The translations under genes were made by a program, and so were the position numbers. A stretch of DNA of 51,554 bases, from the NCBI GenBank assembly GCA_003175985.1, contig PSRJ01000267.1, forward strand, positions 1 through 51,554, written 5' to 3'. Of the stretch, positions 34,521-43,110 are shown piece by piece (position 1 is the stretch's first letter; each line of letters begins with the position of its first letter). The notes below the pieces were generated by a model. That model was given only the letters and a program-made list of their open reading frames with translations. It searched no databases and was not told the DNA's origin. The stretch comes from Terriglobia bacterium. GTDB taxonomy: Bacteria > Acidobacteriota > Terriglobia > Bryobacterales > Bryobacteraceae.

Positions 34521-34874
34521 CCGAGCGGGTACATCCCGATCTTCATTTTTCTGGCAATCGCGATCCTGTTTCCGATCGCGGCTCTCCTGGTCGCCAAACT
34601 GATCCGTCCATCAGTTCCCCTGCCCACCAAATCGGAGCCTTACGAGTGCGGTATCAAGCCCCTCAGCGATTCCCGCGGCCGCTATACCGTGCGGTTCTAT
34701 ATCATCGCGATTCTGTTCGTGATCTTTGATGTGGAAACGATCTTCCTCTACCCCTGGGCGGTGCGCTACCGCGCGCTGGGATGGTTTGGCGTGGCGGAAG
34801 TCTCGGTATTTCTGGCGATCCTCGTCGTCGGTTACATCTGGGCCTACAAAAAGGGCGCCCTCGAGTGGGTCTAA
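34518..34874 (+). CDS. nuoA: NADH-quinone oxidoreductase subunit A
   Basis: A 118-residue membrane subunit of respiratory complex I with the expected three membrane helices (about 5-28, 63-80, 91-110). Two conserved family stretches are present: PYECGIKP in the first loop and IFDVETIFLYPWAVRYRALG leading into the second loop, with the conserved acidic residues. NuoA helps form the quinone-site region of the membrane arm. No other nuo gene lies in the window; the next gene, 6 nt downstream, is a DUF5655 protein. It is therefore either a split-operon member or an extra copy. Confidence 0.95.
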   Translation: MPSGYIPIFIFLAIAILFPIAALLVAKLIRPSVPLPTKSEPYECGIKPLSDSRGRYTVRFYIIAILFVIFDVETIFLYPWAVRYRALGWFGVAEVSVFLAILVVGYIWAYKKGALEWV

Positions 34875-34880
34875 ACACGC

Positions 34881-35324
34881 ATGGCCGGCCACACGTGCTA
34901 CCACTGCAAGCAATGGGTGGCAGAAGGCGAAGAGCACGACTGCTGGACGACAACTGAGGCAGCTCTCACGCAGGGTCTTTCCGAAGATCTGCGGGAAGCT
35001 TGGGAGCGGCTGCGCGAAACCGCCGTATCTTTTGGGGACCAGCGGATCTACGCGTCGCACAAGTCCATCATGTTTTCCCGGAAATCCTGCTATTTCTTCG
35101 TACGTCCGAAGAGAAGCTTTCTCGAATTGGTCGTGTTTCTCGAACGCACGCTAAAAGCCCCTCAGGTGCGCCGCACCGATGCAGCCTCGAAGACGAAAAT
35201 CGCCCACTGCATTCATATCCGGCATAGGGACGAGGTCGAGGCGCCGATGACGGACTGGCTTCGCGAGGCTTACGAATTGTCGGATGCGCCAGCCTCCCGG
35301 GCCAGCTCGAAAAAAGCTAAATAG
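34881..35324 (+). CDS. DUF5655-domain protein with N-terminal Cys/His cluster
   Basis: A 147-residue cytoplasmic protein. The N-terminus holds a possible zinc knuckle, CYHCKQWVAEGEEHDC (two CxxC/HxC pairs). From about residue 40 it matches the DUF5655 pattern: LREAWERLRETAVSFGDQRI, ASHKSIMFSRKSCYFFVRPK, FLELVVFLERTLKAP, and IRHRDEVEAPMTDWLREAYE. The function of DUF5655 is unknown; it also occurs in nuclease-related proteins. The C-terminal tail is Lys/Ser-rich. It starts 6 nt after nuoA and is probably co-transcribed. It converges on the DUF2007 gene 6 nt away. Confidence 0.8.
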   Translation: MAGHTCYHCKQWVAEGEEHDCWTTTEAALTQGLSEDLREAWERLRETAVSFGDQRIYASHKSIMFSRKSCYFFVRPKRSFLELVVFLERTLKAPQVRRTDAASKTKIAHCIHIRHRDEVEAPMTDWLREAYELSDAPASRASSKKAK

Positions 35325-35330
35325 CGGTCT

Positions 35331-35645
35331 TTACTGCCGCTTCTCGGATTCCGCTTCGGCTTCGGCGGCCGCCTCCGGGCCGGCTGCCAGTGCCTCCTCG
35401 AGTAACTGCCGGGCTTCCACGCGTTTTCCGCGCGGCACCAGAATGCGGAATTCCAGCGGAAAAGGACCCAGCCCCGTTACCAGTGAAGGGATGCCGTTGG
35501 CATCCAGCAGGCCGCGAATGACATCGGCCTCTATCTCGGCGTCTACGGTAGACGAATCGTAGAGCGTCACCATGTCGAGGGCGTGCGAGGAAAGCACCTG
35601 GTCCTGACTTCGGTCGTCTTCCTCGCGCTCGGGATCTTGCGCCAT
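35331..35645 (-). CDS. DUF2007-type small protein
   Basis: A 104-residue protein with an acidic N-terminus and an Ala/Glu-rich C-terminus around a DUF2007 core: MVTLYDSSTVDAEIEADVIR, GLLDANGIPSLV, and FRILVPRGKRVEARQLLEEA. This domain ('putative prokaryotic signal transducing protein') resembles the signal-carrying PII/ACT-like small domains; its biological role is not established. It is divergent from the YtxH gene, whose start lies 63 nt away. Confidence 0.8.
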   Translation of the reverse strand: MAQDPEREEDDRSQDQVLSSHALDMVTLYDSSTVDAEIEADVIRGLLDANGIPSLVTGLGPFPLEFRILVPRGKRVEARQLLEEALAAGPEAAAEAEAESEKRQ

Positions 35646-35708
35646 GACTCAAGGATATCGCAGAATGTTGATGGTGCGGCCGGAAACGCCGCTCCTGGAG
35701 AAAGCAGA

Positions 35709-35999
35709 ATGTCCGAAATAGTTCCCGAGGAACTGGCAGAAGCGGAAGGAACCAGTGTGCTGGCCTGGTTTTTGACAGGAGCCGTGATCGGCGTCGTGGC
35801 AGGCCTCATGTTTGCCCCGCGCAGCGGGCGCGACACGCGCCAGTTCATCAGCGAAAAGACGCAACAGGGCAAGGAGGCGGTGTCGGAAAGCAGCAAGGAA
35901 ATGATCGATGCCGGGCGCGATATGTTTGAACGCGGCCGCAAGCTGGTGGAAGATGCAGCCGACCTGTTTGAACGCGGCCGCAAGCTCATGCGGGGCTGA
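35709..35999 (+). CDS. YtxH-like membrane-anchored stress protein
   Basis: A 96-residue protein. The ATG at 35709 follows GGAG by 8 nt; the longer open frame to 35583 is not used. One membrane helix (about 17-36, SVLAWFLTGAVIGVVAGLMF) ends in the family motif APRSGRDTR, followed by a charged amphipathic helix with a duplicated segment (MFERGRKLVEDAADLFERGR). YtxH/gas-vesicle-like proteins are small inner-membrane proteins often induced by stress; the mechanism is unknown. It is followed after 9 nt by the MBL-fold hydrolase. Confidence 0.8.
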   Translation: MSEIVPEELAEAEGTSVLAWFLTGAVIGVVAGLMFAPRSGRDTRQFISEKTQQGKEAVSESSKEMIDAGRDMFERGRKLVEDAADLFERGRKLMRG

Positions 36000-36008
36000 C
36001 CCGGCGCG

Positions 36009-36854
36009 ATGTCCACCATCGCCCTCGGCGATTTCGAAATTTCTCTGATCCGGGAATCCATCCACTGGTGGGATGGCGGGACCTTCTTCGGAGTTGTCCC
36101 CAAAACCCTGTGGAGCCGCCGAATCCAGCCCGACGAGCTCAACCGGATTCCCCTCGGTTTTAATTGCTATCTCATCCGCACCGGGGAGCACACGATTCTT
36201 GTCGAAACCGGCGCCGGCGATAAACAGGATGCCGTGGCCCGTGAGCGTATGAAGCTTCCGCCGAAGCCCGAACCTCTTCCCGACGTCATCGCGCGCCATG
36301 GTTTCGATCCCGAAACAATCGACATCGTCATCAACAGCCACCTGCATTTCGATCATTGCGGGGGCAACACCATCCTGAGCAACGGTTGCGCCAGGCCGGC
36401 TTTTCCGCGAGCGCGCTACTTCGCTCCGCGCGGCGAATGGGAACACGGCCACCAGCGCCTCAGCCGTGACGCGATCAGCTACATCGACGCGAATTATGAC
36501 CCGCTGGTCGATTCCGGTCAAATGACGCTGGTCGAGGGCGATTACGAAGTAGCTCCCGGCGTCCGTATGCGCCACGTTCCGGGGCATACCCGCCATATGA
36601 TGACGATCACGGCCGAAAGCGGCGGCAAGACCTTCTGCTTCTTTTCCGACCTGGTGCCCACAACGGCGCATACCCAGCCCACCTGGGTGCTGGCGTTCGA
36701 CCTCTATCCGCTCGAGAGCATCGAAAACAAACAGCGATGGCTCGCCGCGGCGGCCGAGGGCGGCTGGATTTGCGCGTTTTCCCACGACAGCGAAGTGGAT
36801 TTCGCCCGCATCGTACCGCATCCCAAAATCCATTTCTCCGCCGTGCCACTATGA
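36009..36854 (+). CDS. MBL-fold metallo-hydrolase
   Basis: A 281-residue cytoplasmic protein with the full dinuclear metal set of the metallo-beta-lactamase fold: HLHFDH (H111, H113, D115, H116), H193 in VPGHTRH, D214 in FFSDL and H259 in FSHD. The NCYLIRTGEHTILVETGAGD strand region opens the fold. This arrangement fits the lactonase-like or generic hydrolase branch; the substrate is not known. It sits between the YtxH gene and the P5C dehydrogenase gene, 4 nt before the latter, so it is part of the same transcription unit. A role in amino-acid breakdown would be inference only. Confidence 0.9.
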   Translation: MSTIALGDFEISLIRESIHWWDGGTFFGVVPKTLWSRRIQPDELNRIPLGFNCYLIRTGEHTILVETGAGDKQDAVARERMKLPPKPEPLPDVIARHGFDPETIDIVINSHLHFDHCGGNTILSNGCARPAFPRARYFAPRGEWEHGHQRLSRDAISYIDANYDPLVDSGQMTLVEGDYEVAPGVRMRHVPGHTRHMMTITAESGGKTFCFFSDLVPTTAHTQPTWVLAFDLYPLESIENKQRWLAAAAEGGWICAFSHDSEVDFARIVPHPKIHFSAVPL

Positions 36855-36858
36855 AGGT

Positions 36859-38415
36859 ATGGAGAACCTCGCGGAATTTCGCAACGAGCCCTACGCCGAC
36901 TTTTCGGTTCCCGCCAACCGGCAGGCCATAGAGGGAGCGCTCCGCGATGTGCGGGCGCAATTCGGACGCGAGTATCAACTGCGCATCGGCGGCGAATGGA
37001 TCGCTACGGGCGACAAGCTCCACTCTCTAAATCCTTCGAACACGCGCGAGGTGGTCGGCATCCACCACAAGGCCACCAAAGAACTGGCAAACCGCGCCGT
37101 CGAGTGCGCCTACGCGTTTTTCCCCGAGTGGAGCCGCACGCCCGCGGAGGAGCGCGTCCGGATGCTATTCGATGCGGCCCGAATCCTGCGCCGCCGCAAG
37201 ATGGAGTTCGACGCGTGGCTGGTCTATGAAGCCGGAAAGACGTGGCCCGAAGCCGAGGCCGATGTCTCCGAAGCAATCGATTTCTGCGACTATTACGCGC
37301 GCGAAATGGCGCGGCTGGCCGGCCCGCAACCGGTTGTACAACTCCCCGGCGAGCAGGATGAAATGGTCTACATTCCGCTGGGCGTCGGCGTCGTCATCCC
37401 GCCGTGGAATTTCCCGCTCGCCATCCTGGTGGGAATGACCGTGGCGTCGCTGGTGACAGGCAACACGGTGATCCTCAAGCCCTCCAGCGAAACGCCTACG
37501 ATCGCCGCGAAATTTGCCGAAGTTTTGCTCGAGGCCGGTTTTCCCGAGCGAAGCTTCACGGTCCTCACGGGCAGCGGCGCCGCCGTGGGCGATACCCTGG
37601 TGCAGCATCCCAAAACCCGCTTCGTATCGTTTACCGGCTCACGCGATGTCGGGCTGCGGATCAATGAGCTCGCCGCCAAGGCCCAGCCGGGCCAGGTCTG
37701 GATCAAGCGTGTGATCGCCGAAATGGGCGGCAAGGATGCCATTGTGGTGGACGCCGATTCCGATCTCGATAAAGCCGCGGAAGCCGTGCTGGTCTCCGCG
37801 TTCGGCTATCAGGGCCAGAAATGCTCGGCGTGCTCGCGCGCCATCGTGGATGCTAAAGTGTACGATCCGTTTCTCGAAAAGCTCACGACAAAAGCGAAAA
37901 CCATCCAGGTGGGTCCTTCCGACGATCCACGCAACTACATGGGTCCGGTAATCAGCGCGAGCGCGCGCAAGAGCATCCTGGAATACATCGAAACCGGTAA
38001 GAAGGAAGGCCGAGTGGTCGCCGGCGGCGAACCGCGCGATGGCGATGGCTACTTTGTTGCGCCGACGATCATCGCCGATGTGGATTCCAAGGCGCGCATC
38101 TTTCAGGAGGAAATCTTCGGCCCCGTGCTGGCAGTCACCAAAGCGCGCGATTTCGCCCATGCTCTGGAATTAGCCAACGATTCCGAATACGGCCTCACGG
38201 GAGCGGTATTTTCCAACGATCCCGAACACCTGCGCCAGGCTAAGGAACAGTTTCACGTCGGCAATCTCTACTTCAACCGCAAATGCACCGGCGCCATGGT
38301 CGGCGCGCACCCCTTCGGCGGCTTCAACATGTCCGGAACCGACTCCAAAGCCGGCGGTCCCGACTACCTGCTGCTGTTCCTGCAGGCCAAGTCGATCGCG
38401 CGAAAAGTGGGATAG
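36859..38415 (+). CDS. rocA: L-glutamate gamma-semialdehyde (P5C) dehydrogenase
   Basis: A 518-residue aldehyde dehydrogenase, the usual length of the stand-alone enzyme. It oxidises glutamate semialdehyde/pyrroline-5-carboxylate to glutamate with NAD, the last step of proline and arginine breakdown. Visible motifs are PPWNFPLAILVGM in the cofactor site, the VSFTGSRDVG loop, catalytic Glu288 in EMGGKDA, and catalytic Cys322 in GQKCSACSR. The N-terminal part (LAEFRNEPYADFSVPANRQA) matches the P5C-dehydrogenase subgroup rather than generic ALDHs. The start ATG lies 4 nt after the MBL gene. No proline dehydrogenase gene is in the window. The symbol pruA is also used for this activity. Confidence 0.92.
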   Translation: MENLAEFRNEPYADFSVPANRQAIEGALRDVRAQFGREYQLRIGGEWIATGDKLHSLNPSNTREVVGIHHKATKELANRAVECAYAFFPEWSRTPAEERVRMLFDAARILRRRKMEFDAWLVYEAGKTWPEAEADVSEAIDFCDYYAREMARLAGPQPVVQLPGEQDEMVYIPLGVGVVIPPWNFPLAILVGMTVASLVTGNTVILKPSSETPTIAAKFAEVLLEAGFPERSFTVLTGSGAAVGDTLVQHPKTRFVSFTGSRDVGLRINELAAKAQPGQVWIKRVIAEMGGKDAIVVDADSDLDKAAEAVLVSAFGYQGQKCSACSRAIVDAKVYDPFLEKLTTKAKTIQVGPSDDPRNYMGPVISASARKSILEYIETGKKEGRVVAGGEPRDGDGYFVAPTIIADVDSKARIFQEEIFGPVLAVTKARDFAHALELANDSEYGLTGAVFSNDPEHLRQAKEQFHVGNLYFNRKCTGAMVGAHPFGGFNMSGTDSKAGGPDYLLLFLQAKSIARKVG

Positions 38416-38439
38416 AGCGCCGCGCTCGAGATTGACTCC

Positions 38440-39726
38440 GTGAAGAAGTGGACCGAGGGCTTCAGCAAATCGTTTTGGGTCGCCAATACATTAGAACTGT
38501 TTGAGCGGGTCGCAATGTACTGCACATTGTCGGTCCTGGCGGTGTATCTGGCGGAGAACATCGGCCTCGGCCCGCGGACCGGGCCTTCCCTGGTGGGCCT
38601 GTTCTCGGGATTGTTGTACACGCTTCCGATCGTGGCCGGCATCATCGTCGACCGTTACGGATTCCGGCGCACCTTGGCCGCCTGCTTTGCTATTTTCACG
38701 CCGGGATACTTCCTGATCGGTCTCGCCGGAATGCATTCCGGGCAGAAAATCGCCGGAGCAACAGGCAGGATTCCTTATATCGTTACCGTGCTGATCCTGA
38801 CAGCGATTGGCGGCTCGTTGATCAAACCATGCATCACCGGAACGATCGCGAACACCACATCCGACAAAAAGCGCGGCCTCGGCTATTCCATTTATTACAC
38901 GCTGGTCAACATCGGAGGCACGCTCGGCCCGTTGACCGCGCTGGCAGTGCGCGGGCGGCTCGGGATTCAGTATGCGATCGCCACCTCTGCGGTAATATCG
39001 GCCGCGAATCTGATCGCGACGTTGCTGTTTTTCCGGGAGCCCGTATCGCGGCCTGCTGAGACGACGCAGACGCTGGGCCAGGTCTTTCGCAACATGCTGA
39101 CGGTCTTCGGCAACGTCAGGTTTCTGTTATTCCTGGTGCTGGCATCGGGGTTCTACATCCTGTTCTGGCAGCTTTACTATTCCATGCCGTTTTATGCCAG
39201 GGAGGTTCTGCATTTCGAGAGGTTTGAGCTCCTGCAGAGCGTGGAAGGGGTGGCGATCATCGCGCTGACGATTCCGGTGAGCATTCTCGTGAAGCGATGG
39301 AGGCCCATAACGGCGATCTCGATCGGCATGACCATCGCCAGCCTTTCGTGGCTGCTGGTCCCCATCTTCCCGGCAGCCTCGATGCTTGCCGTGGCGATTG
39401 TCTTGTTCTCAATAGGTGAAGCGACGATGGCCCCAAGGCTTTACGAATACGTTTCGATCCTGGCTCCCCCGGCACAGGTGGGCACGTATCTGGGGTTTTC
39501 CTTCTTACCCGTCGCGATCGGCTCTTTCACCGCAGGCCCGCTCGCGGGCTGGCTGGTGACGAATTACGCGATGGGGCCGAACCCCAATGAAATGTGGTTC
39601 ATCCTGTCCGGCGTGGGCGTGGTGTGCACGGCCGGCATGCTCGTCTACAACCGTAGTATGAGGCCGAAGCCGGTTTTGGGCTCTGTTCGGGTCGAAACGC
39701 CCTACCCTGATACGCAACACTCCTGA
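38440..39726 (+). CDS. POT/PTR-like MFS transporter
   Basis: A 428-residue, 12-helix transporter with a GTG start at 38440. The first helix carries ELFERVAMY, the ExxER motif of proton-coupled oligopeptide transporters, and the helix 2-3 loop carries DRYGFRRT. PGYFLIGLAGMH and GGSLIKPCITGTIANTT follow the family layout. POT carriers import di- and tripeptides or other small solutes with protons. It lies 24 nt after the P5C dehydrogenase gene, so import of peptides feeding proline or glutamate catabolism is a reasonable inference. The protein is shorter than enterobacterial POTs (about 490-500). Confidence 0.82.
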   Translation: MKKWTEGFSKSFWVANTLELFERVAMYCTLSVLAVYLAENIGLGPRTGPSLVGLFSGLLYTLPIVAGIIVDRYGFRRTLAACFAIFTPGYFLIGLAGMHSGQKIAGATGRIPYIVTVLILTAIGGSLIKPCITGTIANTTSDKKRGLGYSIYYTLVNIGGTLGPLTALAVRGRLGIQYAIATSAVISAANLIATLLFFREPVSRPAETTQTLGQVFRNMLTVFGNVRFLLFLVLASGFYILFWQLYYSMPFYAREVLHFERFELLQSVEGVAIIALTIPVSILVKRWRPITAISIGMTIASLSWLLVPIFPAASMLAVAIVLFSIGEATMAPRLYEYVSILAPPAQVGTYLGFSFLPVAIGSFTAGPLAGWLVTNYAMGPNPNEMWFILSGVGVVCTAGMLVYNRSMRPKPVLGSVRVETPYPDTQHS

Positions 39727-39736
39727 AATTCACCAT

Positions 39737-39750
39737 CCCAGTAAGCTGGG
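39737..39750. repeat. Small inverted repeat before the CHAT cassette
   Basis: CCCAG-TAAG-CTGGG lies 10 nt past the stop of the POT gene and 44 nt before the first cassette gene. A 5-bp stem with no T-tract; operator or weak terminator. Confidence 0.3.
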
Positions 39751-39794
39751 CGCACGGGAGCACCTACTTTGGCGCGAGATTTTCGGAGGTAACC

Positions 39795-40895
39795 ATGACT
39801 TCGGAACAAGCACGTCTTTTCGCCGACTACATTCTGGGCATGCCCGATCGGGATGGTGCAGCCCGCTATGTCCAGTTCAGCGCGTTCCGTCTTGATGACA
39901 CATTCTTTGCGGAGCTCGGCAAGATGATCCGGGAAGCGCGGAAAGATAAGGACCGGAAGGGCTCGCTCGAATGGCTGCAATCCGTCGCTTCGCAAGCCAC
40001 GGGAAAGGCCTATGAGGCTTTCCAGGCTCCAGCGGTGGCCGTTCCCGAGAGCGATTATGGGCGGGCCAAGATGATGCTCGAGCTCGACGGCCGGGTGAGA
40101 GCGATGATGATGCGCACCTGGTTCAATCCCGTCAACGACTCCGTCATCACGGATTGGAAAAACATCATCGCGGGTTATCGCGCGCTGATCCAGGCCGGGC
40201 CTCCCAAGGTCGCCGGCTACTACGACCTCGAAACTCTACGCCACAGTCTCGCACAGGCGCTTCAATCTCTCGCTCGCGCATATGAATCAATCCACGATAG
40301 TGAGAATTCGCACGATTACTTCATGCAGGCTGCGAAAGCGTACGAGGAATCCGGTGAGCCTGGAGAGGCGGCGAAATGCCGGCAGATCACCGGCGAGAAC
40401 CGTATGACGCAGGAGGCGGACTTCGACGGGCAGATCCGCACCGCGCTCGAGGAACTGGAACATCTCGATCGCAAGAGCCCGGATTACTTCTCCCGGCTGA
40501 TCGGTCTCGGCGAACTGCAGGCACAGGCGGGAGACGATTTTGCCGCGGAAAAGACTCTGCTGAGAGCCGAGGCTGGGCTGAAGGCTTCCGGCCTGGACAA
40601 CCCCAGCGGCGGCGACTTGGCCCAATCGCTGGTCTGTACCTTGCTGGCCATCGATTCCGGAAAGAGCATTTCGCCCACGGCGATGATCGACAACCGGCTC
40701 CAGGTGCGCGGGCTGCATCGTCGAATCCATCTCGGCCTTGCCGACGTATATCAGCGGCTTAACCGGAAGGGTGATGCGAAGAAGGCGAAGGAACGCCTCG
40801 TTCTGGCCGAAGACATGGACCGGAGCTCTGCGGACGACGATTTCTCGAATACGATGAGAGGTCTATCCGGCGAATGGGAGAAGCTGTTCCGCTGA
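39795..40895 (+). CDS. Helical-repeat protein, first gene of the CHAT cassette
   Basis: A 366-residue cytoplasmic protein with no signal peptide or membrane helix; I do not recognise the N-terminal part. From about residue 145 there are TPR-like helices (DLETLRHSLAQALQSLARAY, NSHDYFMQAAKAYEESGEPG) and a further helical array to the C-terminus (RRIHLGLADVYQRLNRKGDA). The N-terminal 60 residues contain an acidic/basic helix around FFAELGKMIREARKDKDRKG. A strong GGAGG site lies 5 nt before the ATG. The CHAT gene follows 3 nt after the stop, so the two are translated together. A sensor, adaptor or substrate for the protease is inferred from context. Confidence 0.7.
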   Translation: MTSEQARLFADYILGMPDRDGAARYVQFSAFRLDDTFFAELGKMIREARKDKDRKGSLEWLQSVASQATGKAYEAFQAPAVAVPESDYGRAKMMLELDGRVRAMMMRTWFNPVNDSVITDWKNIIAGYRALIQAGPPKVAGYYDLETLRHSLAQALQSLARAYESIHDSENSHDYFMQAAKAYEESGEPGEAAKCRQITGENRMTQEADFDGQIRTALEELEHLDRKSPDYFSRLIGLGELQAQAGDDFAAEKTLLRAEAGLKASGLDNPSGGDLAQSLVCTLLAIDSGKSISPTAMIDNRLQVRGLHRRIHLGLADVYQRLNRKGDAKKAKERLVLAEDMDRSSADDDFSNTMRGLSGEWEKLFR

Positions 40896-40898
40896 GGC

Positions 40899-42758
40899 TT
40901 GAAAACGGCAGGCGAGCCGGCAAACCGTGCGCGAGGTTCCTCCGCGCAGTCTATGGGAGTCACTGACGACGTCATCACCGTCCGCAGACAGTTGAGCCGC
41001 GTTTCGCTGGAGCACCTGGAACGCGCGCCCGGCGACTCGCGTGACGATCTTCTGGCGTCAGTCACTTCCGCCGAGAAGGAGGCGCGGCGTCTCCGCAAGC
41101 CTGACCTGATTGCGATAACGCTTCTCCAGCGTTCGGAATTGCTGCTTGCCGCGGGCCGGGTTCGCGAAACCATCGAAGTTTTGCAACAGGCCGGTGAAGC
41201 TCTTGGCGTTTTACGGCAGGACGATTTGCAGGTGCGGATTCTGGGCCGGCTGGCGGACGCCCATGCGCAGTTGGAAGACTGGCGGCGCGTTTTCGGCGTT
41301 TGTTCGGAAGGCATCGCGCTCGTCGAAAAATACCGGTTCCGGCTCTCGGCCGACTATCTGGCCAGCGCCTATCTCCGCTCGCGAATCGGCCTGTACTCAT
41401 GGGGCGTTCGCTCGGCCTATGAGCTCGGCCAGTACGACGTCATGATTGAACGGGCCGAACTCTCGAAGTGCCGCTCGATTCTTACCCGCGCGGCCAGCCA
41501 AAAGCAACAGCCGGACCGCGCCAGCGAAACCGAACAGGAGTTCCGCGCGCTTTCGAGGCAGATTGCCTCCTATGCGGCAGGCGAAATTCCCGAGCGCCTG
41601 CTCGCGCGGCGCCAGATGCTTTGGGACCTCATGGCCGTGCGCGATTCGGGCGCGCAGCCGGAAGCGTTCCACCTGGCCGCGGCGCAGTCAACGCTTCGGC
41701 CCGATGAGGCAATCCTGTTTTATTACTGGCTGGATGCGACAACCCTCTCGATTGCCGTCATCGACAAGACCGGGATAGACGCGAAGCTCCATCGGCTGAG
41801 CGGGAATGAGAGGCAAGCGCTCGACCGCTACGCGCGCAACGCTCTGGAAGCCGGCAGCATCACGTATTCCTGTTTCGAGCCGGTCCGCAACTTTGGTTCG
41901 TTTCTCCTCCCGCATGACTCCCGCGTGGCGTGGCAAACGAAACAGAGGCTGCTGATTTCTCCGCATCGGGTCCTGCATTCTGTTCCATTCCACGCGATGC
42001 GCCTGGAGGATCAGTGGCTGATTCAACGCGCGGCGATCTCGTACATTCCCAACCTGAGCGTTTTGCAGATACGCTATTCACCCAGTCGCACGCAGCAAGT
42101 GCTCGTTGTGGGAGTTGAGAACTTTGATGTTCCGGGCCGTAATCTGATGCGGCTGCCGGAGGCCGAATCCGAAGCCGCTGAAGTGCATGAGATCTACAAG
42201 CGCAATGGCGTGCCCTCGAAATTGTTCCGCGGCAGGCACGCGACTGCGGCTCGCCTTCGAGAGATGGAGAGCACCGGCGATCTCGAACGATACTCTTGTC
42301 TGCATTTCGCCACGCACGGGGAGAACGTCAACAGCGACAGCCCAATGGAATCGCATTTTTATCTTGCGGACTCGATGTTCGATGGGTTGGAACTTGCGCG
42401 GCTCCGATTGGGCGCCGAAACGGTTGTACTGAGTGCCTGCTGCTCGGGACAGCGGCCGATCTCCGGACGCGGCATGAAGGAACTCCCGGGAGATGATCTC
42501 TTCGGTTTGCAAGCAGCCTTCTTCCGGGCGGGCGCGCGGCGCGTTCTCGGAACGCTCTGGCCGGTCGACAGCAAAGCCGCGCGGCAGATCTCGACATCGT
42601 TCCACTCCCGGCTGGCGAACGGGGAGTGCCAGGATCCGGAAACGGCGCTCCAGAAGGCGATCTGTGATTACCTCGAAACGGCAAGGGACCTTACTCGTAA
42701 AGTCTATTTTTGGGCTCCATTCTTCTTGTCCGCAATAGGCCGGCCGGACTACGATTAG
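40899..42758 (+). CDS. CHAT-domain (caspase-HetF-associated-with-TPR) cysteine protease
   Basis: A 619-residue protein: TPR-like helices over about 30-240 (LIAITLLQRSELLLAAGRVR, RILGRLADAHAQLEDWRRVF) followed by a CHAT peptidase over about 265-615. The catalytic dyad is present: H473 in LHFATHG and C514 in LSACCSG; GDDLFGLQAAFFRAGARRVL and GTLWPVDSKAA are typical late motifs. The Cys motif has Ser where most members have Thr (SACxTG). CHAT proteases are clan CD enzymes used in bacterial immunity and programmed death, for example with gasdermin or Csx30 partners. The start is taken as TTG at 40899, coupled to the preceding gene; ATG at 40953 is an alternative. No gasdermin, CRISPR or nuclease gene is adjacent. 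Confidence 0.9.
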   Translation: MKTAGEPANRARGSSAQSMGVTDDVITVRRQLSRVSLEHLERAPGDSRDDLLASVTSAEKEARRLRKPDLIAITLLQRSELLLAAGRVRETIEVLQQAGEALGVLRQDDLQVRILGRLADAHAQLEDWRRVFGVCSEGIALVEKYRFRLSADYLASAYLRSRIGLYSWGVRSAYELGQYDVMIERAELSKCRSILTRAASQKQQPDRASETEQEFRALSRQIASYAAGEIPERLLARRQMLWDLMAVRDSGAQPEAFHLAAAQSTLRPDEAILFYYWLDATTLSIAVIDKTGIDAKLHRLSGNERQALDRYARNALEAGSITYSCFEPVRNFGSFLLPHDSRVAWQTKQRLLISPHRVLHSVPFHAMRLEDQWLIQRAAISYIPNLSVLQIRYSPSRTQQVLVVGVENFDVPGRNLMRLPEAESEAAEVHEIYKRNGVPSKLFRGRHATAARLREMESTGDLERYSCLHFATHGENVNSDSPMESHFYLADSMFDGLELARLRLGAETVVLSACCSGQRPISGRGMKELPGDDLFGLQAAFFRAGARRVLGTLWPVDSKAARQISTSFHSRLANGECQDPETALQKAICDYLETARDLTRKVYFWAPFFLSAIGRPDYD

Positions 42759-42771
42759 GCGGAGGACAATA

Positions 42772-43110
42772 ATGGCCGAGATAACGCTATATGCAGAGCT
42801 CCCGAAAGGAGCGGACGCACAACAATTGGCCACCGATATCGAAAAGCGGCTCGCCGCGCTCGGCGCTGTGGAGAGTGTGGAAGCACAGCCGCAATCGACC
42901 CGCATGGCCGCCGAGCTCATCGCCGGCATCGCCATTACGGTGTCGATCATTAAAGGGACAAAGGATGTCGCGGTAGCCCTTCATGAGGCGATTCCGAAGA
43001 TTAAGCTGGTTCTTCAGGATCTCGGCTTGCTCAAAGTAAAAGCCGACGTCGCGGGCGAACAGGTTCCCCTCGAAAAGCTAACCCGAGCGCACGAGCAACT
43101 GCTTTCCTGA
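42772..43110 (+). CDS. Small protein with one hydrophobic segment, possible EACC1-like component
   Basis: A 112-residue protein. Layout: strand (EITLYAEL), helix (ADAQQLATDIEKRLAALG), strand (VESVEAQP), a hydrophobic helix at about 46-60 (AAELIAGIAITVSII), an amphipathic helix (KDVAVALHEAIPKIKLVLQD), a strand pair (LKVKADVAGEQVPL) and a C-terminal helix. This order resembles the effector-associated constant component EACC1 that accompanies proteases in predicted bacterial conflict systems, but the match is by layout, not by a recognised sequence motif. It lies 13 nt after the CHAT gene with a strong GGAGG site, so it is the third gene of the cassette. Alternative: an unrelated membrane-associated adaptor. 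Confidence 0.65.
   Translation: MAEITLYAELPKGADAQQLATDIEKRLAALGAVESVEAQPQSTRMAAELIAGIAITVSIIKGTKDVAVALHEAIPKIKLVLQDLGLLKVKADVAGEQVPLEKLTRAHEQLLS

Noticed and set aside
35649-36833. A 394-codon minus-strand open frame over the MBL hydrolase
   Set aside because: The plus strand carries intact MBL motifs; the antisense frame has no recognisable domain and is a by-product of GC-rich codons.
39795-42758. CHAT pair as a gasdermin or CRISPR-linked (Craspase) locus
   Set aside because: No gasdermin-like pore former, Cas7-11-type gene or repeat array lies nearby, so those known systems are not supported.
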